Below, one piece after another: positions 18,301 through 27,700 of a stretch of 64,000 bases of DNA. The DNA comes from Chitinophaga flava (GTDB taxonomy: Bacteria > Bacteroidota > Bacteroidia > Chitinophagales > Chitinophagaceae): positions 496,001 through 560,000 of the forward strand of contig NZ_QFFJ01000001.1 of NCBI RefSeq assembly GCF_003308995.1. Direction: 5' to 3'. Both the position numbers and the translations under genes were made by a program. Below the pieces are notes generated by a model. That model searched no databases. It was given only the letters and a program-made list of their open reading frames with translations, and had not been told where the DNA came from. Numbering within the stretch: position 1 is the first letter of the stretch; every line of letters starts with the position of its first letter.

Positions 18301-18623
18301 AGTACGATCGCCAGTTGCAGTGGTTCTCCCAAACGCACCATCAGGCCTTCTTTTTTCTGCGTGCCCATGCCCATCATAGAAGCCTGTACACTATAAGGAC
18401 CACCTACGCGTAAACCTGCCAGATGATAACGGCCATCATTACCCGCTATTGTTCCATAACGGGTGCCGGTAGGTGTATGTATAGCCACTACCGTTACTCC
18501 CGGTACCGGCTGTCCTTTACCGTCAACCACACGACCGTCCAAACGGCCGCTGGTTTCCTGTGCCTTCAGTTGTATGCCAAACAGCGCACACAAAAGGCAA
18601 CAGAGTATATAAAATTTCTTCAT
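15363..18623 (-). CDS. Oar-like TonB-dependent outer-membrane receptor
   Basis: 1086 residues. Signal peptide ending FGIQLKAQ. Residues ~25-110 are a carboxypeptidase-regulatory-like domain (GRVVDGKGQPVPGVTVVAIHTPTG). The plug follows (about 120-250) with NRSIQDITRLVPQAS and GGSINAVTRSGTNTFTGS, features of the Oar/Cna-B-type subgroup without a SusD partner. The rest is a beta-barrel ending in an aromatic residue (MRYSF) as expected for BAM insertion. The ligand is unknown. Eleven bases downstream of the third fasciclin gene, so in the same operon. Confidence 0.92.
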   Translation of the reverse strand: MKKFYILCCLLCALFGIQLKAQETSGRLDGRVVDGKGQPVPGVTVVAIHTPTGTRYGTIAGNDGRYHLAGLRVGGPYSVQASMMGMGTQKKEGLMVRLGEPLQLAIVLEDSKQQLSEVVVKGNKGVPANTYGAGQNISGSQLRSMPTVNRSIQDITRLVPQASKDNAFGGTNFRYNNVTLDGAINNDAIGFSPSTGGITGTSGMPGASTHTNPVSMDAIEDMQVYLAPFDVKIGNFTGGSINAVTRSGTNTFTGSVYAFGRNASLIGKDKAGSLGRMNSDFYDYQSGIRLGFPIIKDKLFFFTNEEVTGRRDPTQLVAGQAETAQILSVKDEQDIRNATTDRYGKAFDPGTGGVFNATSQSQKFFNRLDWNINEKHQLSVRNNTILSNAVIMDRDQQDFRFTSMAYKQTNNQTSTVAELKTRFNTKLANSLIVGYTVVNDKRDPQSDPNLPQVQIMGRTPGTTIYMGTDREAAIFNLQQRTWEITDNVTLYKGKHTFLFGTHNELYHVKYGFVNSWNGRVDYLSIDDYLHNNPWRVRGSYNYTDNSREYIQSHPQSFNVDMFSVYAQDEIQLTDRLKITPGIRADYTLLPEKPLLSDKTRNAIQDGYFGNTYYYTPLNQIRNNYLNQVQLSPRLGFRYDWMDNQRLILRGGVGMFTGRIPLAWLAYAYYNNGDTYGAFDQKADQQAFVAGTDPLKPSGNGIGGFIGQNGAIINNRNSGKTQVDVVDNNFVMPKVLRTSLALDYTTKTGYKFTLEGMYTKSLKDVVFRQVNIKDDPRYYGYDEGLQQPVYRGSIDPRFANAYELGNTTKGYRYNISGSVNRRFDNGLNAGVSYTFGESKDVSNGIRNSMESNWQLNQSLQPNNPDLAYSNFDIRHRFVVHVDYRRAWNEKWISSASLFFSAQSGSPFTYGIVNNSIQGLPQQVSLVYIPQSGEALRYFQDYTDASGANVTAAAQAEAFNRFVDGNAYLRSRRGAFTERNMGRTPWNNQADFHFAQEYHFSGKPGSSYLTFTLDIMNITNLLNKEWGRSYFSPNTFNSTASVGLTPFYPGRQSKENYPVYMFTDPGKPYAVDFFNSRYQMQLGMRYSF

Positions 18624-18634
18624 GATCGGATCTT

Positions 18635-19603
18635 TTAGAAGTTTTCCATCAATACATTATCAATAATATGCAGCACTCCATTGTTGGTCAGCACATTGGA
18701 TTTGACCAGCTGGCATGGCTGTGTATTACCGGAGCCCTGAATGGTAATACCATTATCTCCGTTGTTAATGAGATTAACGGTGGTATTACTGTTGTTTAGC
18801 ATGGTTTGCTGGCTTTGACCAGAGGCGTCTGTACTTAATGCATAGTCATATACAAAGCGACGATTGGCCAGGATATGAAACTGCAGCAACGCTTTCAGTA
18901 CAGCCGGATCAGTATTGGCCACACTATCTGTTGTAGGGAAACCAGCAGCGATAAATGCGCTATTGTTCGGCGCGAAGATGGTATAAGGCCCCACTCCTCT
19001 CAGCAGATCTTTCATGCCTGCCTGCTGCAATGCCACATTAAAATAGGTCAGTGTTGGCTCTGCCGCTACCGCATCGCTCAGTTTATCCTGCACCAACGGA
19101 TTTAATACGGTATTGATTACCTGTATCAAACCATTGCTGGCCGGCATATTCAGGGCTGTCACACGAGTACCGTTGATAGTGATGATGGTATCCTGATTTC
19201 TTACCCAATGGGTTACAAACAGCTGTGCACCGGAAACGGTGGTAATAGGCTGGTTAAAGCGGAAAGGCAGTTTATCCAGTTGCCATATACCATTCAGTGT
19301 ATGATACTTCACCATGTTGTTCAGCACCGATCCCTTTTCTACCGCCACATCTTTCTCGGTGCTGTAGCCCGATTGCTGGAAGGCATTATTATCAGGGATC
19401 AATACCGTATAAGGCCCTTTTTCAAAAAAGGTATTGCCGAAGTTGGTAACGGTAAGGGCTGTATTAAAAAAGGAAAAATTAAATTTATTATCGGTGATAA
19501 CATATGCAAGACTGTTATTCCTGTTTGTTGCCGCAGGCTGGTTATCGTCTTTCTTACAGGAAAAAAACAACAGCAGAGATGCCAGCAATAGATTTCTTTT
19601 CAT
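18635..19603 (-). CDS. Fasciclin (FAS1) domain lipoprotein, copy 3
   Basis: 322 residues with lipobox LLFFSCKKD (Cys16). Two FAS1 domains: about 30-165 (FFEKGPYTVLIPDNNAFQQSG, VKYHTLNGIW, NGLIQVINTVLNP) and about 180-320 (LRGVGPYTIFAPNNSAFIAAG, LLQFHILANRRF, NGVLHIIDNVLM). The FAS1 H1 and H2 motifs (GPYT-FAPNN-AF and NGV-H-ID-VL) are intact in both. FAS1 domains mediate adhesion or ligand binding on cell surfaces. Third of three FAS1 genes in tandem and 24 bases after the previous one. Confidence 0.93.
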   Translation of the reverse strand: MKRNLLLASLLLFFSCKKDDNQPAATNRNNSLAYVITDNKFNFSFFNTALTVTNFGNTFFEKGPYTVLIPDNNAFQQSGYSTEKDVAVEKGSVLNNMVKYHTLNGIWQLDKLPFRFNQPITTVSGAQLFVTHWVRNQDTIITINGTRVTALNMPASNGLIQVINTVLNPLVQDKLSDAVAAEPTLTYFNVALQQAGMKDLLRGVGPYTIFAPNNSAFIAAGFPTTDSVANTDPAVLKALLQFHILANRRFVYDYALSTDASGQSQQTMLNNSNTTVNLINNGDNGITIQGSGNTQPCQLVKSNVLTNNGVLHIIDNVLMENF

Positions 19604-19627
19604 GTTGTTAGATGTTTGGGTGAAACC

Positions 19628-20788
19628 TTACGGCATTAACATTCCGTCATTGATCACATGTATAACCCCGTTACGGAACAGCAGATCTGTAGTAGCCAGT
19701 GGCACTGCCGGTGAGGGGGAATTCAGCTGTCTTACCATAATACCGGCTGCAGAGCTGGTAAATACCAAACGGATGTACTGCGAAGGCGGATGGGCAAGAG
19801 AACCTGCTTTGATCAGGTAGTTGGCAAGCGCCGGATTATCCATCAGGTCATTGGAAAACAGCTGCAAAGGATATTCAGCCTGTGTGGCACCACTGTAATC
19901 CAGATGATTGGCCAAAAACATGGAATCCAGCGAGGTGTAGGGTGTTACATAATACCCGTTCTCATCATAATGCTGGTATCCTACCGGCCAGCGCAGTGCT
20001 CTTTTACGCAGGTCATCCACGGTATTAAATCCTGCCTTTTGAAAAGCCTGATTGGTAGGTGCAAAAAATGTGAATTGTTTGCTGCGGGCATCAGTACTGA
20101 GCAATTGGGTAAAACCCTGACTACCCCAGTTCAGACGATAGATGCTGTCGTTGATACGGCATGCTTCCATCAGCATAGAGAAGTCGGGATTATTTTTCAG
20201 GTAATCGATCATGTCCTTCTCTGGTTTTTTCAGCACTTCATCCAGCACATAGAGTGTGCCGTTGGTACCTTCCATGGTTTTCAGGGGATGTGGTTTACCA
20301 TTGATCACCAGTTTGCCATCATGCAGCCCCAGGTATTGATAATAGTAGTATGGAAACCGGTCGCTGTAATTGGGCAGGTCACCTCTGGTAAGCAGGCTGC
20401 GCATGGCATTGCTGCCAGTCAGTGTTTTCAGTTGATCGCCCGACAGCCAGGTATCTACCACATGATAAAACAGCAGAGAGTCCAGGTCCGCCACCGGCAT
20501 AGTGTTTACAGTGTTCAGTGTCATGCCGGCTTTGGTAAATGCATCATCAGCAGGTACCAGCAGCGTATAGGCCTGTGACCCGTTATCGGCCATGACCGAA
20601 TCCATATTCACCTTTTTCCAGATAGCCTTATAGATGGTAAAACCAGAACCGTCGAGTATCTGTTTTACCGTCTGTGACGGCCCGTTATACGGCAGAGGTT
20701 CACCTACCGGCGTTACCTGTGCGTCTTTCAGCCGGCAGGCTGAAAAAAACAACATGGATAACGTCATCGTATATATGAAAAATTTCAT
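19628..20788 (-). CDS. Fasciclin (FAS1) domain lipoprotein, copy 2
   Basis: 386 residues, lipobox LFFSACRLKD (Cys18). Two FAS1 domains: about 50-190 (YTLLVPADDAFTKAG, LLFYHVVDTWL, NGTLYVLDEVL) and about 200-385 (FTFFAPTNQAFQKAG, NGVIHVINDGML). The second domain has a longer insert between the H1 motif and the closing strand than the neighbours. It is 24 bases upstream of copy 3 and 10 bases after copy 1, and is only distantly similar to either, so the three genes are diverged paralogues rather than a recent duplication. Confidence 0.92.
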   Translation of the reverse strand: MKFFIYTMTLSMLFFSACRLKDAQVTPVGEPLPYNGPSQTVKQILDGSGFTIYKAIWKKVNMDSVMADNGSQAYTLLVPADDAFTKAGMTLNTVNTMPVADLDSLLFYHVVDTWLSGDQLKTLTGSNAMRSLLTRGDLPNYSDRFPYYYYQYLGLHDGKLVINGKPHPLKTMEGTNGTLYVLDEVLKKPEKDMIDYLKNNPDFSMLMEACRINDSIYRLNWGSQGFTQLLSTDARSKQFTFFAPTNQAFQKAGFNTVDDLRKRALRWPVGYQHYDENGYYVTPYTSLDSMFLANHLDYSGATQAEYPLQLFSNDLMDNPALANYLIKAGSLAHPPSQYIRLVFTSSAAGIMVRQLNSPSPAVPLATTDLLFRNGVIHVINDGMLMP

Positions 20789-20798
20789 TTTGTTTATT

Positions 20799-21815
20799 TT
20801 ATTTGATTAAAAGAGAATCAGGATACAACATGATATTGTTCAACCGGAACACTACCGCATTGCTGGTGAGATTGTCCTGTCCTTTCACGCCTCCGGCATA
20901 TCCGATAAAACCGGGGCTATGGTAGCCGGAGTAGCCATTGGGAGCCCATATATTGATGCTGCCGCCGGGAGAGATTCCGTATCCATCCAGCAGGATGCGG
21001 CTGTTGTAGGCACCCAGTATATCTAAATCACCGGCAAAGATGTGATGTGGCTGCAGGCCCAGCGTATACACAGAAAAAGCGACTGGTTTATATTTTTTGA
21101 CATCCAGCCGATTGATGCTGTCGGCTGTAAGGCCGTACTGCTGGAAAACATTATTCTGCGGTGCATATACTGTATAAGGTCCTTCGTTTTTTAATGCTTC
21201 CCATTGACCGGATTTTTTCATCAGCGTAACAAAAATCGACAGGCTGGTATCTGCGGCCAGAAAATCCTGAGCTGTTTGCGGGAAATATTTAGGCACTCCT
21301 TTCAGCAGATGTAATACACCATTCCGCAGAGAGAGATTACGTTTAGGCGCCTCATACACATAACAGCCGTTTACCGTAGCCCGGTAATTATCGGCATTGT
21401 TACCGAATGCTGAGATGGAGATATAAAGCGGGCCGCCACCCATGGCTATATACTTGTTATCCATCTGGGTGGGTATATCGGGAATGAATAAACGTTCTGT
21501 CTGTATCAGATTCCTAAGAGATGCCCGCAAACTGTCCTGGTTCATTTTGCTGAAGTCGCCTGGTTTGAGAACACCCAATGCTTTAAAAGCGGCATTATCA
21601 GGAGCCCATACCGTTAAAGTTCCATTGGTATTCAGACTATCAATCAGGCCGGTTTGCTGCAGGGCTGCCGACAGCAGGCTCAGATCGTAGTTATTCCGGA
21701 TAAAATCACCGATAGCGCGTATGTCTGAAGGACGTTCTTCCGATACGGCCAGGTCTGTTTTATTACAGGCCACAGCCATCAGGAATAACAGTAACAAATG
21801 AAAATATCGTTTCAT
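20799..21815 (-). CDS. Fasciclin (FAS1) domain lipoprotein, copy 1
   Basis: 338 residues from the ATG at 21815; an upstream in-frame ATG would add eight basic residues and overlap nothing useful. Lipobox LMAVACNKTD. Two FAS1 domains: about 30-170 (LTVWAPDNAAFKALG, NGVLHLLKGVP) and about 175-335 (GPYTVYAPQNNVFQQYG, then a degenerate ending AVVFRLNNIMLYPD). The second closing motif lacks the usual His. Same operon as its two paralogues. Confidence 0.9.
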   Translation of the reverse strand: MKRYFHLLLLFLMAVACNKTDLAVSEERPSDIRAIGDFIRNNYDLSLLSAALQQTGLIDSLNTNGTLTVWAPDNAAFKALGVLKPGDFSKMNQDSLRASLRNLIQTERLFIPDIPTQMDNKYIAMGGGPLYISISAFGNNADNYRATVNGCYVYEAPKRNLSLRNGVLHLLKGVPKYFPQTAQDFLAADTSLSIFVTLMKKSGQWEALKNEGPYTVYAPQNNVFQQYGLTADSINRLDVKKYKPVAFSVYTLGLQPHHIFAGDLDILGAYNSRILLDGYGISPGGSINIWAPNGYSGYHSPGFIGYAGGVKGQDNLTSNAVVFRLNNIMLYPDSLLIK

Positions 21816-21839
21816 AATTATTCTTTTTTTACCGGTCAT

Positions 21840-22991
21840 TTACTTGTAAACAGGTGGATCATAGCGGCGTTGCAGCGTAGTGACGTACAGGTTACCATTG
21901 ATATACTCCACGGTATTGACTGTAGCAAAAGAGCGCGGGTTGTATATTCCGGAATATACCGATATCACCATGCCGGTGCGGGGATCACTGACCAGATTAT
22001 TGACAGCAGCCGGTGCTTCAGGGCCAAAGGCAAAAGAGGTGTAAGTACCATAACTTTCAGCGCCGTTACCAAATTGATATTCAGGTGGATTTCCTGGCAG
22101 CACGATATTAAAAAACTGACCTGATGTTCCTGCATAAATATGGCTGGAAGCCGGATCAGGAAACAACGGGAAGCTGCTATAAGGATGTACACCGGTTTCC
22201 TGTGAACGGACCATTTTAGCCGAAAACACATTGGTAAAACCTTTCATCTGCATTCTATCTGTACCATACAGGGTATAAAACACATTCATGGTGTCCTTTA
22301 CACATTTGTTGATAGCAGTTCCATCAAACACAAATGTTTTGGCATATCCTTCTGAGCTCAGGTTGTAATAATTAACGTATACCAGCGAGTCGGAAAGTGG
22401 CATTTTAGTGAACTGTTCCTGACGCAGGTAAACACCCACTTTTCTGTTGTATACAGACTTTTCCAGGATGTTCATCGTGTATATCTCCCCTTCTGTGAGT
22501 GATACGGTAGTATCTACCAGCACCTTGTTACGTGCGCTGGCTGGCAGGGAGTAAAACGGATCAGTGCTCCGCGGGCGGGTGACAAACATAAACCGATGCT
22601 GGCCTCCTGTAATCATGCCATATCCCGACAGATCGTATCCGTTCACAATAGGCCCCACCGGTATTTTGGCTGTTCCCGGAAACTCCTTCTGCCACAGAGC
22701 ACTGTTGCCGGCATCGGGATAAGGCCTGGCAAGAGGGCCTCTGGTATCCAGGAAGTCAAAAGTAAGGGCTGCATTCACCGGTACGCCGGCAGCATCCAGC
22801 TGCGGATCTATCAGCATGGTCAGGAAAGGCTGCGGCGCATCTTTATTTTCGATGGTAACATTATAGGTCAAACAGTTGAACACCCGGAGATAAGCCGGTG
22901 AACTGACTTCCGGAAAATCCGATTTACGGCAGGCAGCCATCAGCATATATCCTGCTGCCATCCATGCCCATAACTTATATATTCTCTTCAT
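21840..22991 (-). CDS. Lipoprotein of unknown function, DUF4397-like N-terminus
   Basis: 383 residues, lipobox YMLMAACRKSD (Cys21). The opening strand of the mature protein (PAYLRVFNCLTYN) recalls the DUF4397 start, where a V-R-V-x-N strand begins a beta-sandwich, but the rest is not clearly recognisable. It is beta-rich, without transmembrane segments. The C-terminal region (STVNTVEYINGNLYVTTLQ-type ending) suggests a read-out strand near the operon's other surface proteins. Located 24 bases upstream of FAS1 copy 1 and 8 bases downstream of a clear DUF4397 protein. Confidence 0.75.
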   Translation of the reverse strand: MKRIYKLWAWMAAGYMLMAACRKSDFPEVSSPAYLRVFNCLTYNVTIENKDAPQPFLTMLIDPQLDAAGVPVNAALTFDFLDTRGPLARPYPDAGNSALWQKEFPGTAKIPVGPIVNGYDLSGYGMITGGQHRFMFVTRPRSTDPFYSLPASARNKVLVDTTVSLTEGEIYTMNILEKSVYNRKVGVYLRQEQFTKMPLSDSLVYVNYYNLSSEGYAKTFVFDGTAINKCVKDTMNVFYTLYGTDRMQMKGFTNVFSAKMVRSQETGVHPYSSFPLFPDPASSHIYAGTSGQFFNIVLPGNPPEYQFGNGAESYGTYTSFAFGPEAPAAVNNLVSDPRTGMVISVYSGIYNPRSFATVNTVEYINGNLYVTTLQRRYDPPVYK

Positions 22992-22999
22992 GATGATGA

Positions 23000-24730
23000 T
23001 TATTGGTTATGCTTGATGATGATTAGTCTGGCCGGTGCATCACCCGGATTTTTGGGATGGAGGCTGCCCGTGAGTGCTACGGTATAAAAGCCGGTTTCAT
23101 AACCTGGCAACATACCTTTATACAGATCAGGTTTAGCGATAAAATCACTGCCATTCAGAACAGGTATATCTCTGATCCAGTCTCCTGGGAGCACGCCGGG
23201 CTGTGAAGCATATGCCATCAGTTTGTTCAGCCCCAGCACCGGACTAAAAAGCACATAAGGTTGTTCGATAACTACCTGCCCCTGCCGGAGATGCTGGCTG
23301 GCGGTGGCATTGAAAGTAAGGTAGCCCTTCAGCAGATCACCATTGGCTTCTGTAAAAGTAACCTCCGGCACATCGGTAGACAGGTTCAGGAAACGTATCC
23401 AATAAGGCATCGTAACCGCATACTGATTGTTGCTGCCATCATCTCCTTTACCGCCGGAATTTAAATAGAAGCTGCCACTGAGATTATTAGCGATCAGTTT
23501 TAATACCGGCTTTCCACCAGCATCAGGATATAACCAGGCGCTGTAGTTGGTGCTGCCACTTACGGAAAGCTGTTGTTCTGCCAGCTTGTTGCCGGTAGCA
23601 TCTTTTATGGTAACAGTATGTGTACCGGTGATGAGTGTTTTATAGGAAGATGATTTACCGAAAGCCAGGGTACCTTCATTTAACGGCATATTATCCACAC
23701 TAACGGAAACGCCTGTATTGGGCATGGCATTCACCGCCTGTATACGGCCATAGGTGATATTCTGCGACTCATTCACATCAGTGATGATTCTGAAGCTGTT
23801 GAGTGCAAGCGGAGTAGTCATATTACTACCAGCCTGATAATAATCAAAAACGTAGTTAGCACATACCATGATGGTATATACACCACCAGGCTGAAAAGTA
23901 CGTATAGGCGCATACGTTATCATTTTGTCCACCACCGGATTATTTCCGGTGACCAGGGTACCAGTAGCGCTGTTTACCGTTTTCAGCTGTTCTTCACTAT
24001 TCACGGGCACTCCGGGTATGATTCTGCCATCATCTGTCATCACCTTAAACTGATAGGTACCATAAGGCAGTTCAATATAATCGGAGTATTTACCGGGAGC
24101 CACGCTGGTAGTGACTGGATTTATTTTTGTACCATCTGCCAGCACCAGGCTCATATTACCTTCCAGGGAAGCCATATCAGGGGCGGAGCCCAGGTTGAGC
24201 AGCCGGATACGGAAATGTTCCGGATTAGCCGGAGGAGAGATCTTACGTGGCACAGCGAAGAGCGAATCAACCAACACTGCCTCGCTGGAATTATGTGCTC
24301 CAAACAACACGTTATAGTAATCGGTAGGATTATTAACATCTTCCCGGATATCAAAATCTTTTGGATATACGAGGTCTTTCGACCCATAGATCATACTGGC
24401 AATTTTGATATGTGCGGTTCCATCCTGGCGGATAAAACGTTGCGGGATGGTATAGGAAGATCCCATCCGCCCACTCGGAAAGTAAAGGGAGGCACGGGTT
24501 TGTGCATCCAGGTAAAGACCTTCGATATTGGGTGAAATACGGCTGGTGAGTAATGTATCATTAATTAACAGTTCAGTTGCCTTACGACCCATGTTCATAA
24601 TCCTCACGGTAGAGGAAGTGAGTGGTGGCAGCTGTGGCTGTTCTTCGAACAAAAAGTCCGGTTTGCTTTTCTGGCAGGACCACAGCCCTGAAAGCAACAG
24701 GATGGCTAAACAATATTTTACAGCTTGCAT
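23000..24730 (-). CDS. DUF4397 domain lipoprotein
   Basis: 576 residues from the ATG at 24730 (another ATG two codons upstream). Lipobox SGLWSCQKSK. At least two DUF4397-like segments: STVRIMNMGRKATELLINDTL near residue 40 and RIQAVNAMPNTGVSVSVDN near 325, the latter followed by the characteristic SSSYKTLITGTHTVTIKDA. A third strand pattern (WIRFLNLSTDVPEVTF) appears near 445. DUF4397 proteins are surface beta-sandwich proteins of unknown function. It directly follows the STN-type TonB receptor gene (17-base gap) in the position where a SusD would be expected. Confidence 0.88.
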   Translation of the reverse strand: MQAVKYCLAILLLSGLWSCQKSKPDFLFEEQPQLPPLTSSTVRIMNMGRKATELLINDTLLTSRISPNIEGLYLDAQTRASLYFPSGRMGSSYTIPQRFIRQDGTAHIKIASMIYGSKDLVYPKDFDIREDVNNPTDYYNVLFGAHNSSEAVLVDSLFAVPRKISPPANPEHFRIRLLNLGSAPDMASLEGNMSLVLADGTKINPVTTSVAPGKYSDYIELPYGTYQFKVMTDDGRIIPGVPVNSEEQLKTVNSATGTLVTGNNPVVDKMITYAPIRTFQPGGVYTIMVCANYVFDYYQAGSNMTTPLALNSFRIITDVNESQNITYGRIQAVNAMPNTGVSVSVDNMPLNEGTLAFGKSSSYKTLITGTHTVTIKDATGNKLAEQQLSVSGSTNYSAWLYPDAGGKPVLKLIANNLSGSFYLNSGGKGDDGSNNQYAVTMPYWIRFLNLSTDVPEVTFTEANGDLLKGYLTFNATASQHLRQGQVVIEQPYVLFSPVLGLNKLMAYASQPGVLPGDWIRDIPVLNGSDFIAKPDLYKGMLPGYETGFYTVALTGSLHPKNPGDAPARLIIIKHNQ

Positions 24731-24753
24731 TATCATGTATTTTCGGTCAGTGC

Positions 24754-27700
24754 CTAAAAGATGTTGTAATTGAGGCCCAGCATAAACTCGCTGCCTCTGT
24801 AGTAACTGCGGCGGATATACGTATTGCCGTAGTATTTACCACCTGTTCCCGGGTTGGCATATACCTCCTGCCAGGCAGGATTGAACAGGTTTTTGGCATA
24901 GCCTTTCAGCTGTAATCTTTTGGTGAGATACTGGCTGAATACGAAGTCCAGTACCGGCGCCGGCCTGCTGTAGAGGTCTGGCTCTCCGGTCAGGTTGATC
25001 TGTATCAAGCGCTCGCCCACTTCGTTGAAAGTCAGCGTCAGGTCTGTACGGGTAACCGGGTTGCTATAATTGAGATAAACATTGACGGAATAAGGAGCCT
25101 GTTCAAACAGCGGACTGTTGGAAGGTGAGCGCCTGTCGATGATTCTGGAATCGTTTAGGCGTTCGGGTGATTTTTTGATTTCACTCTGTGCCAGCAGCAG
25201 GTTGGACCCCAGGAAGAAGTAACGCAACGGGCGCCACCATTTACCCAGGTTTTTCACCACTTCCAGTTCAATACCGTATACCCGGCCGCGGTTAGGATCG
25301 TTTTCGAAGCGGATAGCCGGAAATTCAGGGAAACGGGCATCCAGACCTACCGAGTTAACGGAGTAAACTTTAGTGAGCTGATGATCGATCTGTTTGTAGA
25401 AAGCGGAAGCCGCGATCACCTCACCAGCAGCAGGGAACCATTCCCAGCGGAAGTCGTAGTTGGTGACAGACTGGTTCTTCAGTTTGGGATTACCTACTAC
25501 CAGGGCAAACTGGAACGGATCAAACTCAAACACGTTGGTGATCTCACGCAGTTCCGGCCTAGCCAGTGTAGTGCTGTAACCCAGGCGGAAGTTCATGTTC
25601 TGCTGCAGGGTGTAGGTCAGGTTCAGGGAGTAATAGGGTTTGTAATCTGTTTTATAAACCGAGTTAGGTTCTGTTACTATCATTTTTACGGCCTGTCCGT
25701 CTTTGTTGGGCGTGGTCAGGGAAGGGTCCAGGAATACGCCGGCCGTATCTACAGCAGCCTGTATGTTGGTCAGCTCAAAACGTGCACCACCAGTGAGTCG
25801 CAGATTATCGAGCAAATGCAGGTCGAGCATACCGTAGAAAGCCCGCGTTTCATAGAAGCCTTTGTAGTTGTTGGGCGATTTCTGTGCGTTATACAGGAAA
25901 CCACCTACAGCAGGCTGTCCTTCTCCGATAGCGCCGGCAGGGACTTTGATGCCTATCTGGTCATAACCAACGAGATGATCGAGGTTACCATGTACGGTAT
26001 ACAGGGCCTGGTTGCCGGTAGAAGAGAAATTGGAACCCGGCAGTGATAATACGTTTTCACCGAAGGTCCGGTCGCGGTGCAGATAGTTGACACCACCTTT
26101 GGCTTCCTGACGGCGGCCCAGCAGGCGGAAAGGCACGGTGAGATCAGCTTTATAGTTGTAATTGGTTTCACTCAGGCTGCGGTAGCGACGTCCATTAGGA
26201 TCGGCCTGAATAATGCCGTAAGGACCATAACCGTTGACATAGCCTGATACCAGGGAGTAATACACCGGTGTTCCGGTAAAACCGCCGTTTCCATTTGGCA
26301 GACTGCCATTCACGGGTATAGCACCACCCTTCACAGGACGATAGGCGGCCAGGTTCACAAAGCGGTAGTCAGGATCTTCCTGGCTGGAAGTGGAAGTAGC
26401 GATGTTATAACTCAACCTGGGCGCATATTCCCCGGCGGTGAGCTTATGTTCACCCTGCAGGTTAAAGGTATTCAGGGTGCGGTAGCTGCGCTTCAGGGAA
26501 TATACAACGTTGGACACCTCTCCCGGTAAACCGGTGTATTCGTAGGCGCCATACAGGTTAGAGGCCTGTACTTCCGCGCCACGGCTGCCCATATACTGCA
26601 CACTGATTTCATTGCGTGTATTGAAGCGGTAAGTCAATCCACCCAGAAATCCATAGTTGAGTGTGGAAGTGCCGGTATTTTCCTTGTAGGAAATATACTT
26701 GCCCAGGTTAATGTTATTAGGTGTAATATAGTTAGGGATCACACGGGAACTGCCCACCTGGTTGTTACCTGTAAGCACACCCTGATAGATGCTCCACTGT
26801 GTGAGGTCACCTCCATGAATATCGGTAGCCCGCTGATAATAGTTAACGCCAGCGATCACGCCCAGCTTATGTTTGCGGAACACGCTAAAACTATTACCAT
26901 AGGTTGCTGAATAGATCTGGTTCATTTTGGCGGGCGCATAACGGGTGGTGAGCACCGGATCAAACTGATGCATGATACCGTTGATGCGGTCTGCTTCCTG
27001 TTTTATCTGCGGATCGTTGCCGTTATGTGCGATTGTGGATTGTAACTGCGTATAGCCGCCGGGGTATTGTCTGCCCAGCGCGACAAAATCTTCCGGCAGG
27101 CCGGCACGTTTTACTTTCTGGCCAAAGAAGCCGGGATCACTGTTGTAGAAGGAATTCAATTTTCCACCGATGCCGATGTTGGAGTTGAATCCTGCTTGCG
27201 CAGTGATGTTGAAGATGGCCGAATCAGGCACAGAGCGTGTTTTCAGTTCTATGATACCGGCGGCCGCGTCAGCAGGTTTGTCGGGGGTATATGTTTTATA
27301 GATGGTGATGTTGTCCAAAAGGCCGGCAGGTACCAAGTCCAGCGGTATAGCACTGCGGTCGGGGTCTGAAGAGGCCAGGCGGATACCATTCAGCTGTCCT
27401 ATCACACTTCTGTCTCCCAGACCGCGGATGGCCACGTATTTATCATCGGTGATAGTTACGCCGGACACACGTTGTAACGCCTGCGTAGTGGTGATACTGG
27501 CTGTTTTTTCGATATTGGCCGCAGAGATAGCGTCCTGCACGATAGCGGAAGCTTTTCGTTCGGAGAGGATGGCTGCTTCTGTATTGGTTTTACGGCGGGC
27601 CTGTACCTGTACTTCGTTGAGCTGGGTACGGCCTGGTTTGAGGGCTATTTGCAGGTTGGTGGTACCAGGACCAACTTTCAGCTCCTGTTGCTGATAACCA

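Noticed and set aside
15363..24736. SusD/RagB lipoprotein in the TonB locus
   Set aside because: None of the lipoproteins has the SusD helical (TPR-like) pattern; they are beta-rich FAS1, DUF4397 or IPT/NHL proteins.
25381..26046. 221-codon plus-strand frame within the STN-TonB receptor
   Set aside because: Antisense of a well-defined receptor barrel. Composition reflects the complementary strand.
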